Translations under genes and position numbers: made by a program
Source: an uncultured Marinosulfonomonas sp.
GTDB lineage: Bacteria > Pseudomonadota > Alphaproteobacteria > Rhodobacterales > Rhodobacteraceae
Assembly (NCBI GenBank): GCA_947311455.1
Contig: CAMZKY010000153.1
Span: forward strand, 1-21,087
Length of the DNA stretch: 21,087 nucleotides
Reading direction: 5' to 3'
The notes under the pieces: model-generated
What the model was told of the DNA's origin: nothing
What the model saw: only the letters and a program-made list of their open reading frames with translations
The model's database searches: none
In this document: positions 8,668-16,448 of the stretch, in pieces
How positions within the stretch are numbered: position 1 is the stretch's first letter
Layout: the number at the start of each line of letters is the position of its first letter

Positions 8668-8696
8668 GATGTAAGCAGCCTCGCAACCCGTGTCAA
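8668..8696 (-). promoter_or_regulatory. Candidate secA promoter
   Basis: On the minus strand a perfect -35 hexamer TTGACA (8696-8691) is followed, after a 17-base spacer, by TACATC (8673-8668), a weak -10. This would give a secA leader of about 110 bases. The -35 box lies beside an inverted repeat, GTTGTG (8698-8703) with CACAAC (8710-8715), which also sits just upstream of the ribosome binding site of the divergent gene. The rest of the 186-base divergent region (8550-8735) shows no small gene that I can support. Confidence 0.4.
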
Positions 8697-8735
8697 TGTT
8701 GTGCACTGTCACAACGAACCCTAAGGAAAATAAAG

Positions 8736-9584
8736 ATGTCAAAATACCGTAATTTTTCACTTACAGCCGCCTTTTTGGTTGGATTCGCACTGCCTGCCGT
8801 CGCCGCAGAAATAAACGCTGACACGGTTGTGGCTACAGTGAATGGTGTCGATATTACTGTCGGGCAAATGATCCTGACCCGCGAAGCATTACCAGAGCAA
8901 TATCGCTCCCTTCCGGATGATGTTTTGTACGAAGGTGTTTTGGATCAGCTTATTCAACAAACCGTTTTATCCCAATCTGTTCCAAAGGAAAATTCTAATC
9001 GCGTAAATATCGCTTTGGAGAATGAATTACGCACATTGCGCGCTGGCGAGGCCCTGGATGCTGCCATTGCTTCTGCAATCACCGACGACGCGGTTCAGGC
9101 GGCATATGACGAAAAGTACTCGAATGCCGAACCCACAAAAGAATACAACGCATCACATATCCTCGTTGATACCGAAGACGAAGCCAAAGCTATTCGCAAA
9201 GAACTAGACGAAGGCGCCGTGTTTGCCGATCTTGCCAAAGAAAAATCAACCGGCCCCTCTGGCTCTAATGGCGGCGAACTGGGGTGGTTTAGCAAAGGTA
9301 TGATGGTAAAAGAATTTGAAGATGTGGTTTTGACATTGGAAAAAGGCCAGATTTCCGATCCTGTTAAAACGCGTTTTGGCTGGCATGTTATCATTCTGAA
9401 TGACTCTCGTTTCAAAGCTGCGCCCCCTTTAGAAGAAGTGCGTGCAGAAATCGAAGCCAAGCTAGAGCAGGACGCAATATCAGGCGTCATCAAAGCTCTG
9501 ACAGAAAAGGCGACCGTAGTTAGAACTAAAGACGGATCGATTCCCACGTCCGTATTAAGCGATCAATCTTTGATCACGAACTAG
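8736..9584 (+). CDS. Exported parvulin-type peptidyl-prolyl cis-trans isomerase
   Basis: 282-residue periplasmic folding factor of the PpiC/SurA/PrsA type, expected to catalyse prolyl isomerisation in exported proteins. A Sec signal peptide is clear: positive start, hydrophobic core LTAAFLVGFALP, likely cleavage after AVAA (residue 24). There is no lipobox Cys. A mostly helical N-terminal chaperone-like part (about 25-130) precedes the parvulin domain (about 136-223), with SHILV, GGELGWF (179-185) and FGWHVI (214-219). The start is supported by AAGGA 8-9 bases upstream. argJ begins 10 bases after the stop, so these genes probably share a transcript. The neighbourhood with divergent secA links export and periplasmic folding. 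Confidence 0.93.
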   Translation: MSKYRNFSLTAAFLVGFALPAVAAEINADTVVATVNGVDITVGQMILTREALPEQYRSLPDDVLYEGVLDQLIQQTVLSQSVPKENSNRVNIALENELRTLRAGEALDAAIASAITDDAVQAAYDEKYSNAEPTKEYNASHILVDTEDEAKAIRKELDEGAVFADLAKEKSTGPSGSNGGELGWFSKGMMVKEFEDVVLTLEKGQISDPVKTRFGWHVIILNDSRFKAAPPLEEVRAEIEAKLEQDAISGVIKALTEKATVVRTKDGSIPTSVLSDQSLITN

Positions 9585-9594
9585 AGCGTCAAAA

Positions 9595-10908
9595 ATGGGT
9601 AAAACGAAACAAATCAAAAAGCTTCGCAAAAAAATTGCGAAGCTAAAGAAGAAAATTGCAGGCGCCAATTTTGCAGGTAGCATCTCGCCTTTGGCCCCTA
9701 AAGAGGGGTTTCTCAGCTTACCCGTTATCAACGGCGTCGAATTTGCAACAGTAGAAGCTGGTGTTCGATATGCAGGCCGCACTGATGTGATGCTTGCTAG
9801 CTTGTGTGCAGGAACATCGATCGCAGGTGTTTTCACCCGTTCATCCACACGCGCGGCACCCGTATTGGATTGTCAGTTAAAACTTGGCTCCGATACTGCC
9901 GAAGCCGCTGCCATTCTGGTGAATTCAGGCAATGCAAACGCCTTTACCGGAAAAAATGGTGTTGCCTCTGTTACATCCATAACAAAAGCTGTTTCCAACA
10001 CGCTTTCTATCCCTGTTGATCGAATTTTCACGTCATCAACGGGCGTTATTGGCGAAACCTTGCCTTCTGATCGGATTATAGAAAATCTATCACGTTTAAA
10101 GGATGGATTGGCGGACGACGGCATCCAAGCTGCCGCCAACGCAATTATGACTACCGATACCTTTCCAAAAGGTGCATCGGCTGATTTTATGATTGCCGGA
10201 CAGCCCGTCAAAATTGCTGGAATCGCCAAAGGCTCGGGGATGATTGCCCCCGATATGGCCACGATGCTGGTTTATATTTTTACCGATGCGAAAATCCAGC
10301 AAACACATCTTCAATCAATTCTGTCGGATTTGGTAAACAAAAGCTTTAACAACATTACAGTTGATAGCGATACTTCAACGTCTGATAGCATTTTGATCGC
10401 CGCCACAGGCCAATCTAAGGCCCCTGAAATTGAGATCGGTTCGGAATCTGAACGCATATTTGTTGATGAGTTAAAAATGGTCATGATTGATCTTGCTCAG
10501 CAAGTTGTTAAAGATGGCGAAGGGGCCTCCAAATTTATCGAAGTGCAGGTGCACCACGCGGATTCCGATCAAGATGCGCACAGAATTGGCATGGCAATAG
10601 CCAACTCCCCTTTGGTTAAAACTGCCGTTGCTGGTGAAGATCCCAATTGGGGGCGCGTTGTCATGGCTGTTGGAAAATCCGGCGCCAAGGCAGATCGCGA
10701 CCGGCTTTCTATTTCTTTTGGTGATATTCTTGTGGCGGAAAATGGTTGGGTTTCGCCGGAATATAACGAAGACACCGCCGCAGCCTACATGAAAAACGAC
10801 AGTTTGGTTATTTCGGTTGATTTGGGGATTGGCCAAGGCCGTTCCACGGTTTGGACCTGCGATCTAACCCACGGCTACATTGAAATCAACGCGGATTACC
10901 GATCATGA
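9595..10908 (+). CDS. argJ: Bifunctional glutamate N-acetyltransferase / ornithine acetyltransferase ArgJ
   Basis: Arginine biosynthesis enzyme that recycles acetyl groups from N-acetylornithine to glutamate. The 437-residue precursor is expected to cut itself into two chains between Ala222 and Thr223 in the conserved MATML motif; the new N-terminal Thr is the nucleophile. Other signatures are SGNANA (111-116), the oxyanion-hole STGVIG (148-153), TTDTFPK (186-192) and KGSGMIAPDMATML (212-225). The start at 9595 gives about 25 extra N-terminal residues rich in Lys (KKLRKKIAKLKKK); no other good start exists before the conserved SPLAP segment, so the extension seems real. The ribosome binding site is weak (GAGCG), consistent with read-through translation after the isomerase gene. 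The end overlaps mutT by ATGA. Confidence 0.97.
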   Translation: MGKTKQIKKLRKKIAKLKKKIAGANFAGSISPLAPKEGFLSLPVINGVEFATVEAGVRYAGRTDVMLASLCAGTSIAGVFTRSSTRAAPVLDCQLKLGSDTAEAAAILVNSGNANAFTGKNGVASVTSITKAVSNTLSIPVDRIFTSSTGVIGETLPSDRIIENLSRLKDGLADDGIQAAANAIMTTDTFPKGASADFMIAGQPVKIAGIAKGSGMIAPDMATMLVYIFTDAKIQQTHLQSILSDLVNKSFNNITVDSDTSTSDSILIAATGQSKAPEIEIGSESERIFVDELKMVMIDLAQQVVKDGEGASKFIEVQVHHADSDQDAHRIGMAIANSPLVKTAVAGEDPNWGRVVMAVGKSGAKADRDRLSISFGDILVAENGWVSPEYNEDTAAAYMKNDSLVISVDLGIGQGRSTVWTCDLTHGYIEINADYRS

Positions 10909-11303
10909 AAACCGTTCTTGTATCCGCAGTTGCCCTGATAGATCGCGATGGCCGCGTTTTATTGGCACAGCGGCCAGAGGGGAAATCAATGGCTGGCCTG
11001 TGGGAATTTCCCGGCGGAAAGGTGGAAATCGGCGAAACACCAGAGATCGCGCTCATACGCGAATTACAAGAAGAGCTGGGAATAAACACGTGGCGAAGCT
11101 GCCTGGCACCTCTAACTTTTGCCAGCCATTGCTACGACGATTTCCATCTATTAATGCCGCTTTTTGCCTGTCGAAAATGGGAAGGGCAACCGCACCCAAA
11201 GGAAGGGCAGGTGTTAAAATGGGTAAAACCGAACGAAATGCGAAGCTACCCGATGCCAGCCGCAGATATTCCTTTTATTAGCATTTTACGGGACTGGCTG
11301 TAA
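10905..11303 (+). CDS. mutT: MutT-like Nudix hydrolase (probable 8-oxo-dGTP diphosphatase)
   Basis: 132-residue Nudix enzyme, by family expected to hydrolyse oxidised dGTP and so prevent A:T to C:G mutations. The Nudix box is complete: G38, then E44, then R52-E53-L54-Q55-E56-E57-L58-G59-I60, matching Gx5Ex7REUxEExGU. The N-terminal segment VSAVALIDRDGRVLLAQRP and the WEFPGGK motif are typical of MutT proper. Its ATG overlaps the argJ stop (ATGA, 10905-10908), indicating translational coupling at the end of the isomerase-argJ-mutT operon. Other nucleotide substrates remain possible from sequence alone. Confidence 0.9.
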   Translation: MKTVLVSAVALIDRDGRVLLAQRPEGKSMAGLWEFPGGKVEIGETPEIALIRELQEELGINTWRSCLAPLTFASHCYDDFHLLMPLFACRKWEGQPHPKEGQVLKWVKPNEMRSYPMPAADIPFISILRDWL

Positions 11304-11408
11304 AAACCTATACAACTAGGCAGGTTTTCTACCTCAAATTGCATATTTTAGTTTTATTTTAATACGTTTTATAGAAGTATAACATCAACCACCTGGGGAG
11401 GTAGTAAA
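11304..11408 (+). other. AT-rich leader upstream of the 40-codon gene
   Basis: Non-coding and A/T-rich. It holds a weak AGGT-TTTCT-ACCT stem (about 11322-11334) that could end the mutT transcript, but no real T-tail. TTGCAT (11339-11344) and TATA-like stretches (TATAGA at 11370, TATAAC at 11378) could form a promoter for the small gene, but no pair has ideal spacing. The strong Shine-Dalgarno GGAGG (11397-11401) closes the region. An ACCT-GGGG-AGGT micro-hairpin overlaps that site. Confidence 0.35.
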
Positions 11409-11531
11409 GTGATTCGAACGATTGTAATCGGAAGCTGTGTTTCTATCCAAGGCATTTATGTCAGGACATTGACCAACGGAAAAATCCAAGTAAAAGTCGG
11501 CCGTGTTGCCTATGAAGGTTACCCTGTCTAA
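11409..11531 (+). CDS. Small protein, 40 residues, GTG start, unknown function
   Basis: A short ORF with gene-like features: GTG start, a near-perfect Shine-Dalgarno GGGGAGG ending 7 bases before it, and a TAA stop. A bidirectional terminator lies about 90 bases further on. The product begins MIRTIVIGSCVSIQG and ends VGRVAYEGYPV. Alternating hydrophobic residues and the turn TNGK suggest three or four beta strands, perhaps a tiny SH3/OB-like barrel or hairpin. There is one Cys (residue 10) and a basic net charge; no signal peptide or membrane helix is seen. It is convergent with infB. Similar very short proteins may exist in related Rhodobacterales, but I cannot confirm this here. No function is assigned. 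Confidence 0.65.
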   Translation: MIRTIVIGSCVSIQGIYVRTLTNGKIQVKVGRVAYEGYPV

Positions 11532-11617
11532 ACTGCAGCAGCCTCGCACTTTAGTGATGTCCTGCGTTGTGGTTTAGTGCCTCGGTTTTTAAACTGCAAG
11601 TATTATATTAGATGTGC
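11532..11617 (+). other. 3' untranslated region of the small gene
   Basis: 86 non-coding bases between the small gene and the terminator. TTTAGTG occurs twice (around 11552 and 11573). GCACT near 11549 can pair with AGTGC near 11575, and a T5 run follows closely, so this may be a first, weak transcription end. I see no other gene or RNA family here. Confidence 0.3.
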
Positions 11618-11644
11618 AAAAAGGGAAGCGCATGCTTCCCTTTT
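11618..11644. terminator. Bidirectional intrinsic terminator between the small gene and infB
   Basis: A perfect 11-bp stem, AAAAGGGAAGC (11619-11629) and GCTTCCCTTTT (11634-11644), with a GCAT loop. T4 follows on the plus strand, and A5 on the other side gives T5 on the minus strand. It can end the small-gene transcript and the rimP-nusA-ylxR-infB transcript from opposite directions. It lies 25 bases past the infB stop. Confidence 0.88.
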
Positions 11645-11669
11645 CTAGTTTTAGCAGCTGGGCTGAAGA

Positions 11670-14177
11670 TCACTCAAGATTTCTTTCGACTTCTTCACGC
11701 TCAAAGATCTCGATAACATCGTTGGGACGGATGTCTTCGTATTTCTCGAACGCCATCCCGCATTCTTGGCCGGACTGAACTTCGGGCACTTCGTCCTTGA
11801 AGCGTTTCAATGTTTTTAGTGTGCCCTCGTGAATAACCACGTTATCCCGCAGCAAACGAACACCGGCGGAACGGCGTGCAACACCTTCTGTAACCAAACA
11901 ACCTGCCACTCGACCTACGCCAGTAACCTTGAACACCTCTTGGATTTTTGCGTACCCAATAAAGTTTTCGCGAATTTCCGCGCTTAGAAGGCCCGAGGCC
12001 GCAGCTTTTACATCGTCAACCAGATCATAGATGATCGAATAATATCGAATTTCGATGCCTTTTTGGTTGGCTGTTTTACGCGCCGAAGAATTCGCCCGCA
12101 CGTTAAAGCCAATCACAGGTGCACCCGACGCTTCGGCGAGGCCGATATCGGATTCGGTAATCGCCCCAACACCCGAATGCAAAACCCGCACCCGCACTTC
12201 GTCATTACCGATTTTTGCCATTGCTTGCACAATCGCTTCGGCTGATCCTTGCACATCGGCTTTCACCAGAATTGGCATTTCGGTCAGGCTTTCGTCTTCT
12301 TTGGCTTTCGCCATCAGTTGCTCAAGCGTTGTCGCAGCGCCAGCGGCGGCACGTTTTTCCTTGGCGGCGTGGGCGCGGAATTCTGCAATTTCGCGTGCTT
12401 GGGCTTCGGTATCAACCACATTCAGAACATCGCCTGCTTCTGGTGTGCCATTCAGGCCCAGAACCTCAACAGGAACGGATGGGCCAGCCTCGTCAATACG
12501 ATCGCCTTTGTCATCAATCAAGGCACGTACACGGCCATATTGTTCACCAACAACAAAAATATCACCACGCCGAAGCGTCCCGTTTTGAACCAGCACGGTT
12601 GCAACAGGGCCACGGCCAACATCCAGCTTGGCCTCGATCACAGCACCAGAAGCGGCGCGATCAGGGTTGGCTTTCAGATCAAGCAATTCAGCCTGCAAGC
12701 CGATGTTTTCCAAAAGAATATCAAGGCCCGTTCCGTTAATTGCGGAAACTTCTACATCCAGAACTTCGCCGGACATTTTTTCAACAATCACTTCGTGCTG
12801 CAACAAATCGGTGCGTACTTTGTCAGGATTGGCATTGGGGCGATCGATTTTATTGATCGCAACAATCATCGGAACACCCGCCGCTTTGGCGTGGTTAATC
12901 GCCTCAATGGTTTGCGGCATCACCGCATCATCTGCAGCAACAACAAGAATAACAATATCCGTTACCTGCGCCCCACGTGACCGCATGGACGTAAACGCCG
13001 CGTGACCGGGCGTATCTAGGAAGGTCATCATTTGATTGGCTGCGGTTTCAACCTGATACGCCCCAATGTGCTGCGTAATACCGCCTGCTTCGCCGGATAC
13101 AACTTTGGCATTGCGGATCGCATCCAACAGGGATGTTTTACCATGGTCAACGTGGCCCATAACCGTAATGACCGGTGGGCGCGGTTTCAGGTCTTCGTCT
13201 TTGTCCTCAACAGCGTGGATTACATCCTCAACATCAGCATCGGAAACGCGAACGATTTTATGCCCGAACTCCTCGATGATCAGTTCGGCTGTATCTGCGT
13301 CAATGGATTGGTTTTGTGTAACCATCATACCCATATTCATCAGCGCTTTAACCACATCAGCCACACGTTCGGCCATGCGGTTGGCCAGTTCTGACACAAC
13401 AATCGCTTCTGGAACCTGAACGTCGTGAATAATCTTTTCACGCTCAATAGTACCGCCCATCGCTTTTTGACGTGCGCGTTCTTGCTTACGCTTCATGGCT
13501 GCAAACGAGCGCTGGCGGCCACCTTCACCAGACAATGCCTGATTCAAAGTTAGCTTGCCCGAACGGCGCCCATCATTGCGACCCTTACCGGTTTTGTTTT
13601 GACGTTCGCGATCTGCCTTGCGCTGTGTAGCCGCAGGTAGCGGTTTGTTCGGCGTGGCGCGCGTTGCAGCCGGCGGTTTTTCTGCAGCAGTTGCCGGGGC
13701 AGCTTTGGCTTGCGCAACGGCTTCTTTAGCGCGCGCTTCTGCTGCTACAGATTCAGCCTTCTTACGCTCTTCTTCTTCGGCTTTTGCGATGCGGCGATCT
13801 TCGCGCTCTTTTTCTTCTTTTTCTTTGGCTTCGATTTCAGCCCGGCGACGGATACGATCAGCTGCACGTTCTTCTTCGTCAGCTTTGCGTTTCGCAGCAT
13901 CTTCAACTTCGCGTGCTTTTGCGGCACGCAATGCTTTTAGACGGCGATCCATTTCCGCATCTGAAATTCCCGCGGGTCTTTTGGCAGAAGATCCCTTTGA
14001 CGAGGCACCACCACCTGAAGGCTTAGGCACACCCAGCTTAGGAACCACAACGCGCTTGCGCTTGGTTTCAACAACCACATTTTTCGTTCTGCCGTGGCTA
14101 AAGCTTTGCTTTACGTTGCTGGGGCGTCCTGCACCGCTACGTAACCCAAGTGTTTTCTTACCGTCATTATCGCTCAT
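11670..14177 (-). CDS. infB: Translation initiation factor IF-2
   Basis: GTPase that brings initiator fMet-tRNA to the 30S subunit and promotes subunit joining. The product is 835 residues. A long charged N-terminal region (about 75-240), rich in Ala, Lys, Glu and Arg, is low-complexity and probably a helical rod. The conserved IF2_N segment spans about 250-300. The G domain has G1 GHVDHGKT (341-348), G2 GGITQHIGA (365-373), G3 DTPGH (388-392) and G4 NKID (442-445). C-terminal beta-barrel and initiator-tRNA domains follow. The ATG overlaps the ylxR stop (ATGA, 14177-14174), so translation is coupled. This is the last gene of the rimP-nusA-ylxR-infB operon; rbfA/truB/rpsO do not follow it here. 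Confidence 0.99.
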   Translation of the reverse strand: MSDNDGKKTLGLRSGAGRPSNVKQSFSHGRTKNVVVETKRKRVVVPKLGVPKPSGGGASSKGSSAKRPAGISDAEMDRRLKALRAAKAREVEDAAKRKADEEERAADRIRRRAEIEAKEKEEKEREDRRIAKAEEEERKKAESVAAEARAKEAVAQAKAAPATAAEKPPAATRATPNKPLPAATQRKADRERQNKTGKGRNDGRRSGKLTLNQALSGEGGRQRSFAAMKRKQERARQKAMGGTIEREKIIHDVQVPEAIVVSELANRMAERVADVVKALMNMGMMVTQNQSIDADTAELIIEEFGHKIVRVSDADVEDVIHAVEDKDEDLKPRPPVITVMGHVDHGKTSLLDAIRNAKVVSGEAGGITQHIGAYQVETAANQMMTFLDTPGHAAFTSMRSRGAQVTDIVILVVAADDAVMPQTIEAINHAKAAGVPMIVAINKIDRPNANPDKVRTDLLQHEVIVEKMSGEVLDVEVSAINGTGLDILLENIGLQAELLDLKANPDRAASGAVIEAKLDVGRGPVATVLVQNGTLRRGDIFVVGEQYGRVRALIDDKGDRIDEAGPSVPVEVLGLNGTPEAGDVLNVVDTEAQAREIAEFRAHAAKEKRAAAGAATTLEQLMAKAKEDESLTEMPILVKADVQGSAEAIVQAMAKIGNDEVRVRVLHSGVGAITESDIGLAEASGAPVIGFNVRANSSARKTANQKGIEIRYYSIIYDLVDDVKAAASGLLSAEIRENFIGYAKIQEVFKVTGVGRVAGCLVTEGVARRSAGVRLLRDNVVIHEGTLKTLKRFKDEVPEVQSGQECGMAFEKYEDIRPNDVIEIFEREEVERNLE

Positions 14178-14809
14178 TTGGTTCTCAAGCCCTTCTTGGT
14201 GGTCGATCCACCAACTTTTCCGCTGCGAAAGCCTTTCAGCCTTCCCGCTTCCTCTACTACACGATTCGTGAGTCCACTAGTGGCAAGCGCGCAATGTATC
14301 ACATTTTCCCGCCCAAATGCCAAACCCAATTCATTTGCCGTCATTATTCCAATAAATGCGTTGGAACCCTCTGGTGAACGAAGCTTTGATTTGCCTCGCC
14401 CTGAACCATCGCTAGCCTGAATCAAAACGCGTGCGCGTTCTGTCATCAACCAGCTTTTCACTTTCTCATAACCCGTCACGGCACCACTGGCTTTGCGCGC
14501 CAATGAAATCAAATCAATAACCCGCCGCGAAAGCCCTGTTTCGACATCGTCAATCAATGTATCCGGCACCGAAACCTTTTGCTTGGCACCGCGCGAAAAA
14601 ACGCCTTTTTTAATCGCTGCCGCCAGCGTTTGACGATCCGCAGAAACCCAAATTCCACGGCCCGGCAATTTGCCCAACAGATCAGGCACGATTTGATTTT
14701 CCGGCCCAACAACAAAACGAATCATTTCCGCACGCGGATGCACATCGCCAGTGACGACGCACTTACGCTCTGGATCGCTCCGTTTCTTGTTTTGACCACC
14801 GCGTGTCAT
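14174..14809 (-). CDS. YlxR/L7Ae fusion, RNA-binding protein of the nusA-infB operon
   Basis: 211-residue cytoplasmic protein with two parts. Residues about 14-90 form a YlxR (DUF448) domain (RKCVVTG near 15-21, then GRGIWVSADR). Residues about 95-195 resemble the ribosomal L7Ae/L30e fold that binds kink-turn RNA (ARKASGAVTGYEKV, then the FGRENVIHCAL region). The basic tail is GRLKGFRSG followed by Lys/Arg-rich residues. This two-domain form is usual in alphaproteobacteria, often annotated as RNA-binding protein or by the operon name rnpB-like/YlxR. Its position between nusA and infB is conserved. GGAG lies 8 bases before the ATG, next to a hairpin covering the nusA stop codon. The precise role is not established. 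Confidence 0.92.
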   Translation of the reverse strand: MTRGGQNKKRSDPERKCVVTGDVHPRAEMIRFVVGPENQIVPDLLGKLPGRGIWVSADRQTLAAAIKKGVFSRGAKQKVSVPDTLIDDVETGLSRRVIDLISLARKASGAVTGYEKVKSWLMTERARVLIQASDGSGRGKSKLRSPEGSNAFIGIMTANELGLAFGRENVIHCALATSGLTNRVVEEAGRLKGFRSGKVGGSTTKKGLRTK

Positions 14810-14820
14810 TTACAAAACTC

Positions 14821-14843
14821 CGAGGCCTGAAACTCAGACCTCG
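14821..14843 (-). promoter_or_regulatory. Hairpin at the nusA stop / ylxR ribosome binding site
   Basis: On the mRNA strand CGAGGTCTGA pairs with TCAGGCCTCG around a GTT loop: a 10-bp stem including one U-G pair. Read on the other strand that pair would be an unpaired C-A, which fits selection on this mRNA. The nusA TGA lies within the stem. The 3' arm ends at the first base of the ylxR Shine-Dalgarno GGAG. It could modulate coupling between nusA and ylxR, or act as an RNA-processing or weak pause site. Confidence 0.55.
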
Positions 14844-16447
14844 TCCTCCGTGGTAACTTCTTCGTCAGTTTCTTCTTCTGTCACCAGATCAGCCGGATCA
14901 ACCCAGCCCAATTGAATACGCGCGGTCATCACCATGTTTTGCGCTTCTTCCAAGGATACATCGAACGGCTCTAACACGCCGTCGTCTTTGATGCGTTCGC
15001 CATTTACCGTCGTCCAACCACCGGACAATTCCCAATCGGCACAGGTTGCGAAATCTTCGATTGTTTTCACGCCATCTTCGCCCAGTGCCTTAAGCATTTG
15101 CGGGGTCAAACCTTCGAAACCAATCAAACTGTCTTCGACACCCAACTCACGGGCCTCATCTATTGCTTTTTTGTTGGCGGCTTCCAGAACGTCTTTTGCA
15201 CGCGCCTGAAGCTCTCCGGCGGTATCACCATCGACACCGTCAATAACCAACAGCTCATCAACCTCGACATAGGCAACTTCTTCCAATGACGTAAAGCCTT
15301 CGGAAACCAGCAACTGCGCAAAGAATTCATCCAGATCAAGATTATCCATGAACAGTTTGGTGCGCTCGGCAAATTCGGCCTGACGACGTTCTGATTCATC
15401 GGATTCTGTCATGATATCGATATCAAGCGTGGTTAGCTGGCTGGCCAGTCGCACGTTTTGGCCACGGCGGCCAATCGCAAGCGACAACTGCTCATCCGGC
15501 ACAACAACGGTGATGCGCTCTGCTTCTTCGTCCAACACCACCTTGGAAACCTCGGCAGGTTGCAGAGCATTCACAAGGAAGGTCGGCGCATCTTCGTTCC
15601 ACGGGATAATATCGATTTTTTCGCCTTGCAGCTCATTCACAACAGCCTGAACACGGCTCCCGCGCATACCAACACAGGCCCCCACTGGATCGATCGATCC
15701 ATCATGTGAAATAACCGCGATCTTGGCGCGCGATCCCGGATCACGGGCAACGGCTTTGATTTCGATGATTTTGTCGTAAATTTCCGGCACTTCCATTTGG
15801 AACAATTCCGCCATGAATTGCGGATCGGTGCGCGATAGGAAAATTTGCGGGCCACGTGATTCGCGACGCACTTCTTTGATATAGCAGCGAATACGATCAT
15901 TCGGACGATAGCTTTCACGGCCAATTTTTTCATTGCGGCGCAAAATGCCTTCGCCACGACCCACATCAACAATCACATTGCCGTATTCTTCGCGTTTCAC
16001 AACACCATTGATAATCGTGCCAGCACGGTCTTTGAATTCTTCATATTGGCGGTCACGCTCTGCTTCACGCACTTTTTGCAAGATAACCTGCTTGGCAGAT
16101 TGCGCGGCGATCCGGCCCATTTCAACGGGCGGCACTTCTTCCTCAAACACATCACCAACACTGGGATCATCCAGATATTCTTTGGCCTGTTCAACGGTGA
16201 ATTCGGCTTGATAATTTTCCAGCTCTTCTTCTGCAACAACAGTGCGGAACCGTTTAAAGGTGGCGCGGCCGGTTTTGCGATCAATAAAAACGCGGATATC
16301 CATTTCCGAGCCGTAACGCGATTTTGCAGCGCGAGCCAAGCTTTCTTCCATTGCTTCGATAACCAATTCCGGATCGATCATCTTTTCGCGGGCAACGGCT
16401 TCGGCGGTTTGCAAAAGCTCTAGTTGGTTTGCGCTGGTAATAGCCAT
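14834..16447 (-). CDS. nusA: Transcription termination/antitermination factor NusA
   Basis: RNA polymerase-associated factor controlling pausing, intrinsic termination and antitermination. The product is 537 residues. The polymerase-binding N-terminal domain spans about 1-130 (ANQLELLQTAEAVAREK start). The S1 domain lies about 138-205, KH1 around VGACVGMRGSRV (255-266) and KH2 around LAIGRRGQNVRLA (323-335). Proteobacterial acidic repeats at the C-terminus contain helix-hairpin-helix-like VEVDELLVIDGVDG, and the end is very acidic. The start at 16447 was chosen from the MAITSANQLE N-terminus and AAGGGAAA upstream; an earlier start at 16483 would add 12 residues overlapping rimP. Only one base separates it from the rimP stop, indicating translational coupling. 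As a termination factor it is a candidate to control its own operon leader. Confidence 0.98.
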   Translation of the reverse strand: MAITSANQLELLQTAEAVAREKMIDPELVIEAMEESLARAAKSRYGSEMDIRVFIDRKTGRATFKRFRTVVAEEELENYQAEFTVEQAKEYLDDPSVGDVFEEEVPPVEMGRIAAQSAKQVILQKVREAERDRQYEEFKDRAGTIINGVVKREEYGNVIVDVGRGEGILRRNEKIGRESYRPNDRIRCYIKEVRRESRGPQIFLSRTDPQFMAELFQMEVPEIYDKIIEIKAVARDPGSRAKIAVISHDGSIDPVGACVGMRGSRVQAVVNELQGEKIDIIPWNEDAPTFLVNALQPAEVSKVVLDEEAERITVVVPDEQLSLAIGRRGQNVRLASQLTTLDIDIMTESDESERRQAEFAERTKLFMDNLDLDEFFAQLLVSEGFTSLEEVAYVEVDELLVIDGVDGDTAGELQARAKDVLEAANKKAIDEARELGVEDSLIGFEGLTPQMLKALGEDGVKTIEDFATCADWELSGGWTTVNGERIKDDGVLEPFDVSLEEAQNMVMTARIQLGWVDPADLVTEEETDEEVTTEDEV

Positions 16448-16448
16448 C

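Noticed and set aside
8675..8685. The 11-mer GCAGCCTCGCA, also present near 11539, considered as a shared element
   Set aside because: In 21 kb many repeated 11-mers are expected by chance; the two copies have no common context.
8500..8760. An 86-codon minus-strand frame across the secA upstream region with several Cys residues, considered as a SecM-like arrest peptide
   Set aside because: It overlaps the secA start in another frame, crosses the opposite-strand isomerase start, has no ribosome binding site, and shows neither a signal peptide nor a recognisable arrest motif.
12249..12980. A 243-codon plus-strand frame inside infB
   Set aside because: It is fully antisense to the conserved GTPase domain, with skewed composition (many Asn, His, Phe) typical of a complementary-strand shadow and no ribosome binding site.
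13618..14271. A 217-codon plus-strand frame opposite the infB N-terminus
   Set aside because: Low-complexity Ser/Ala/Arg/Phe sequence is the complement of the Ala/Lys/Glu-rich IF-2 rod region.
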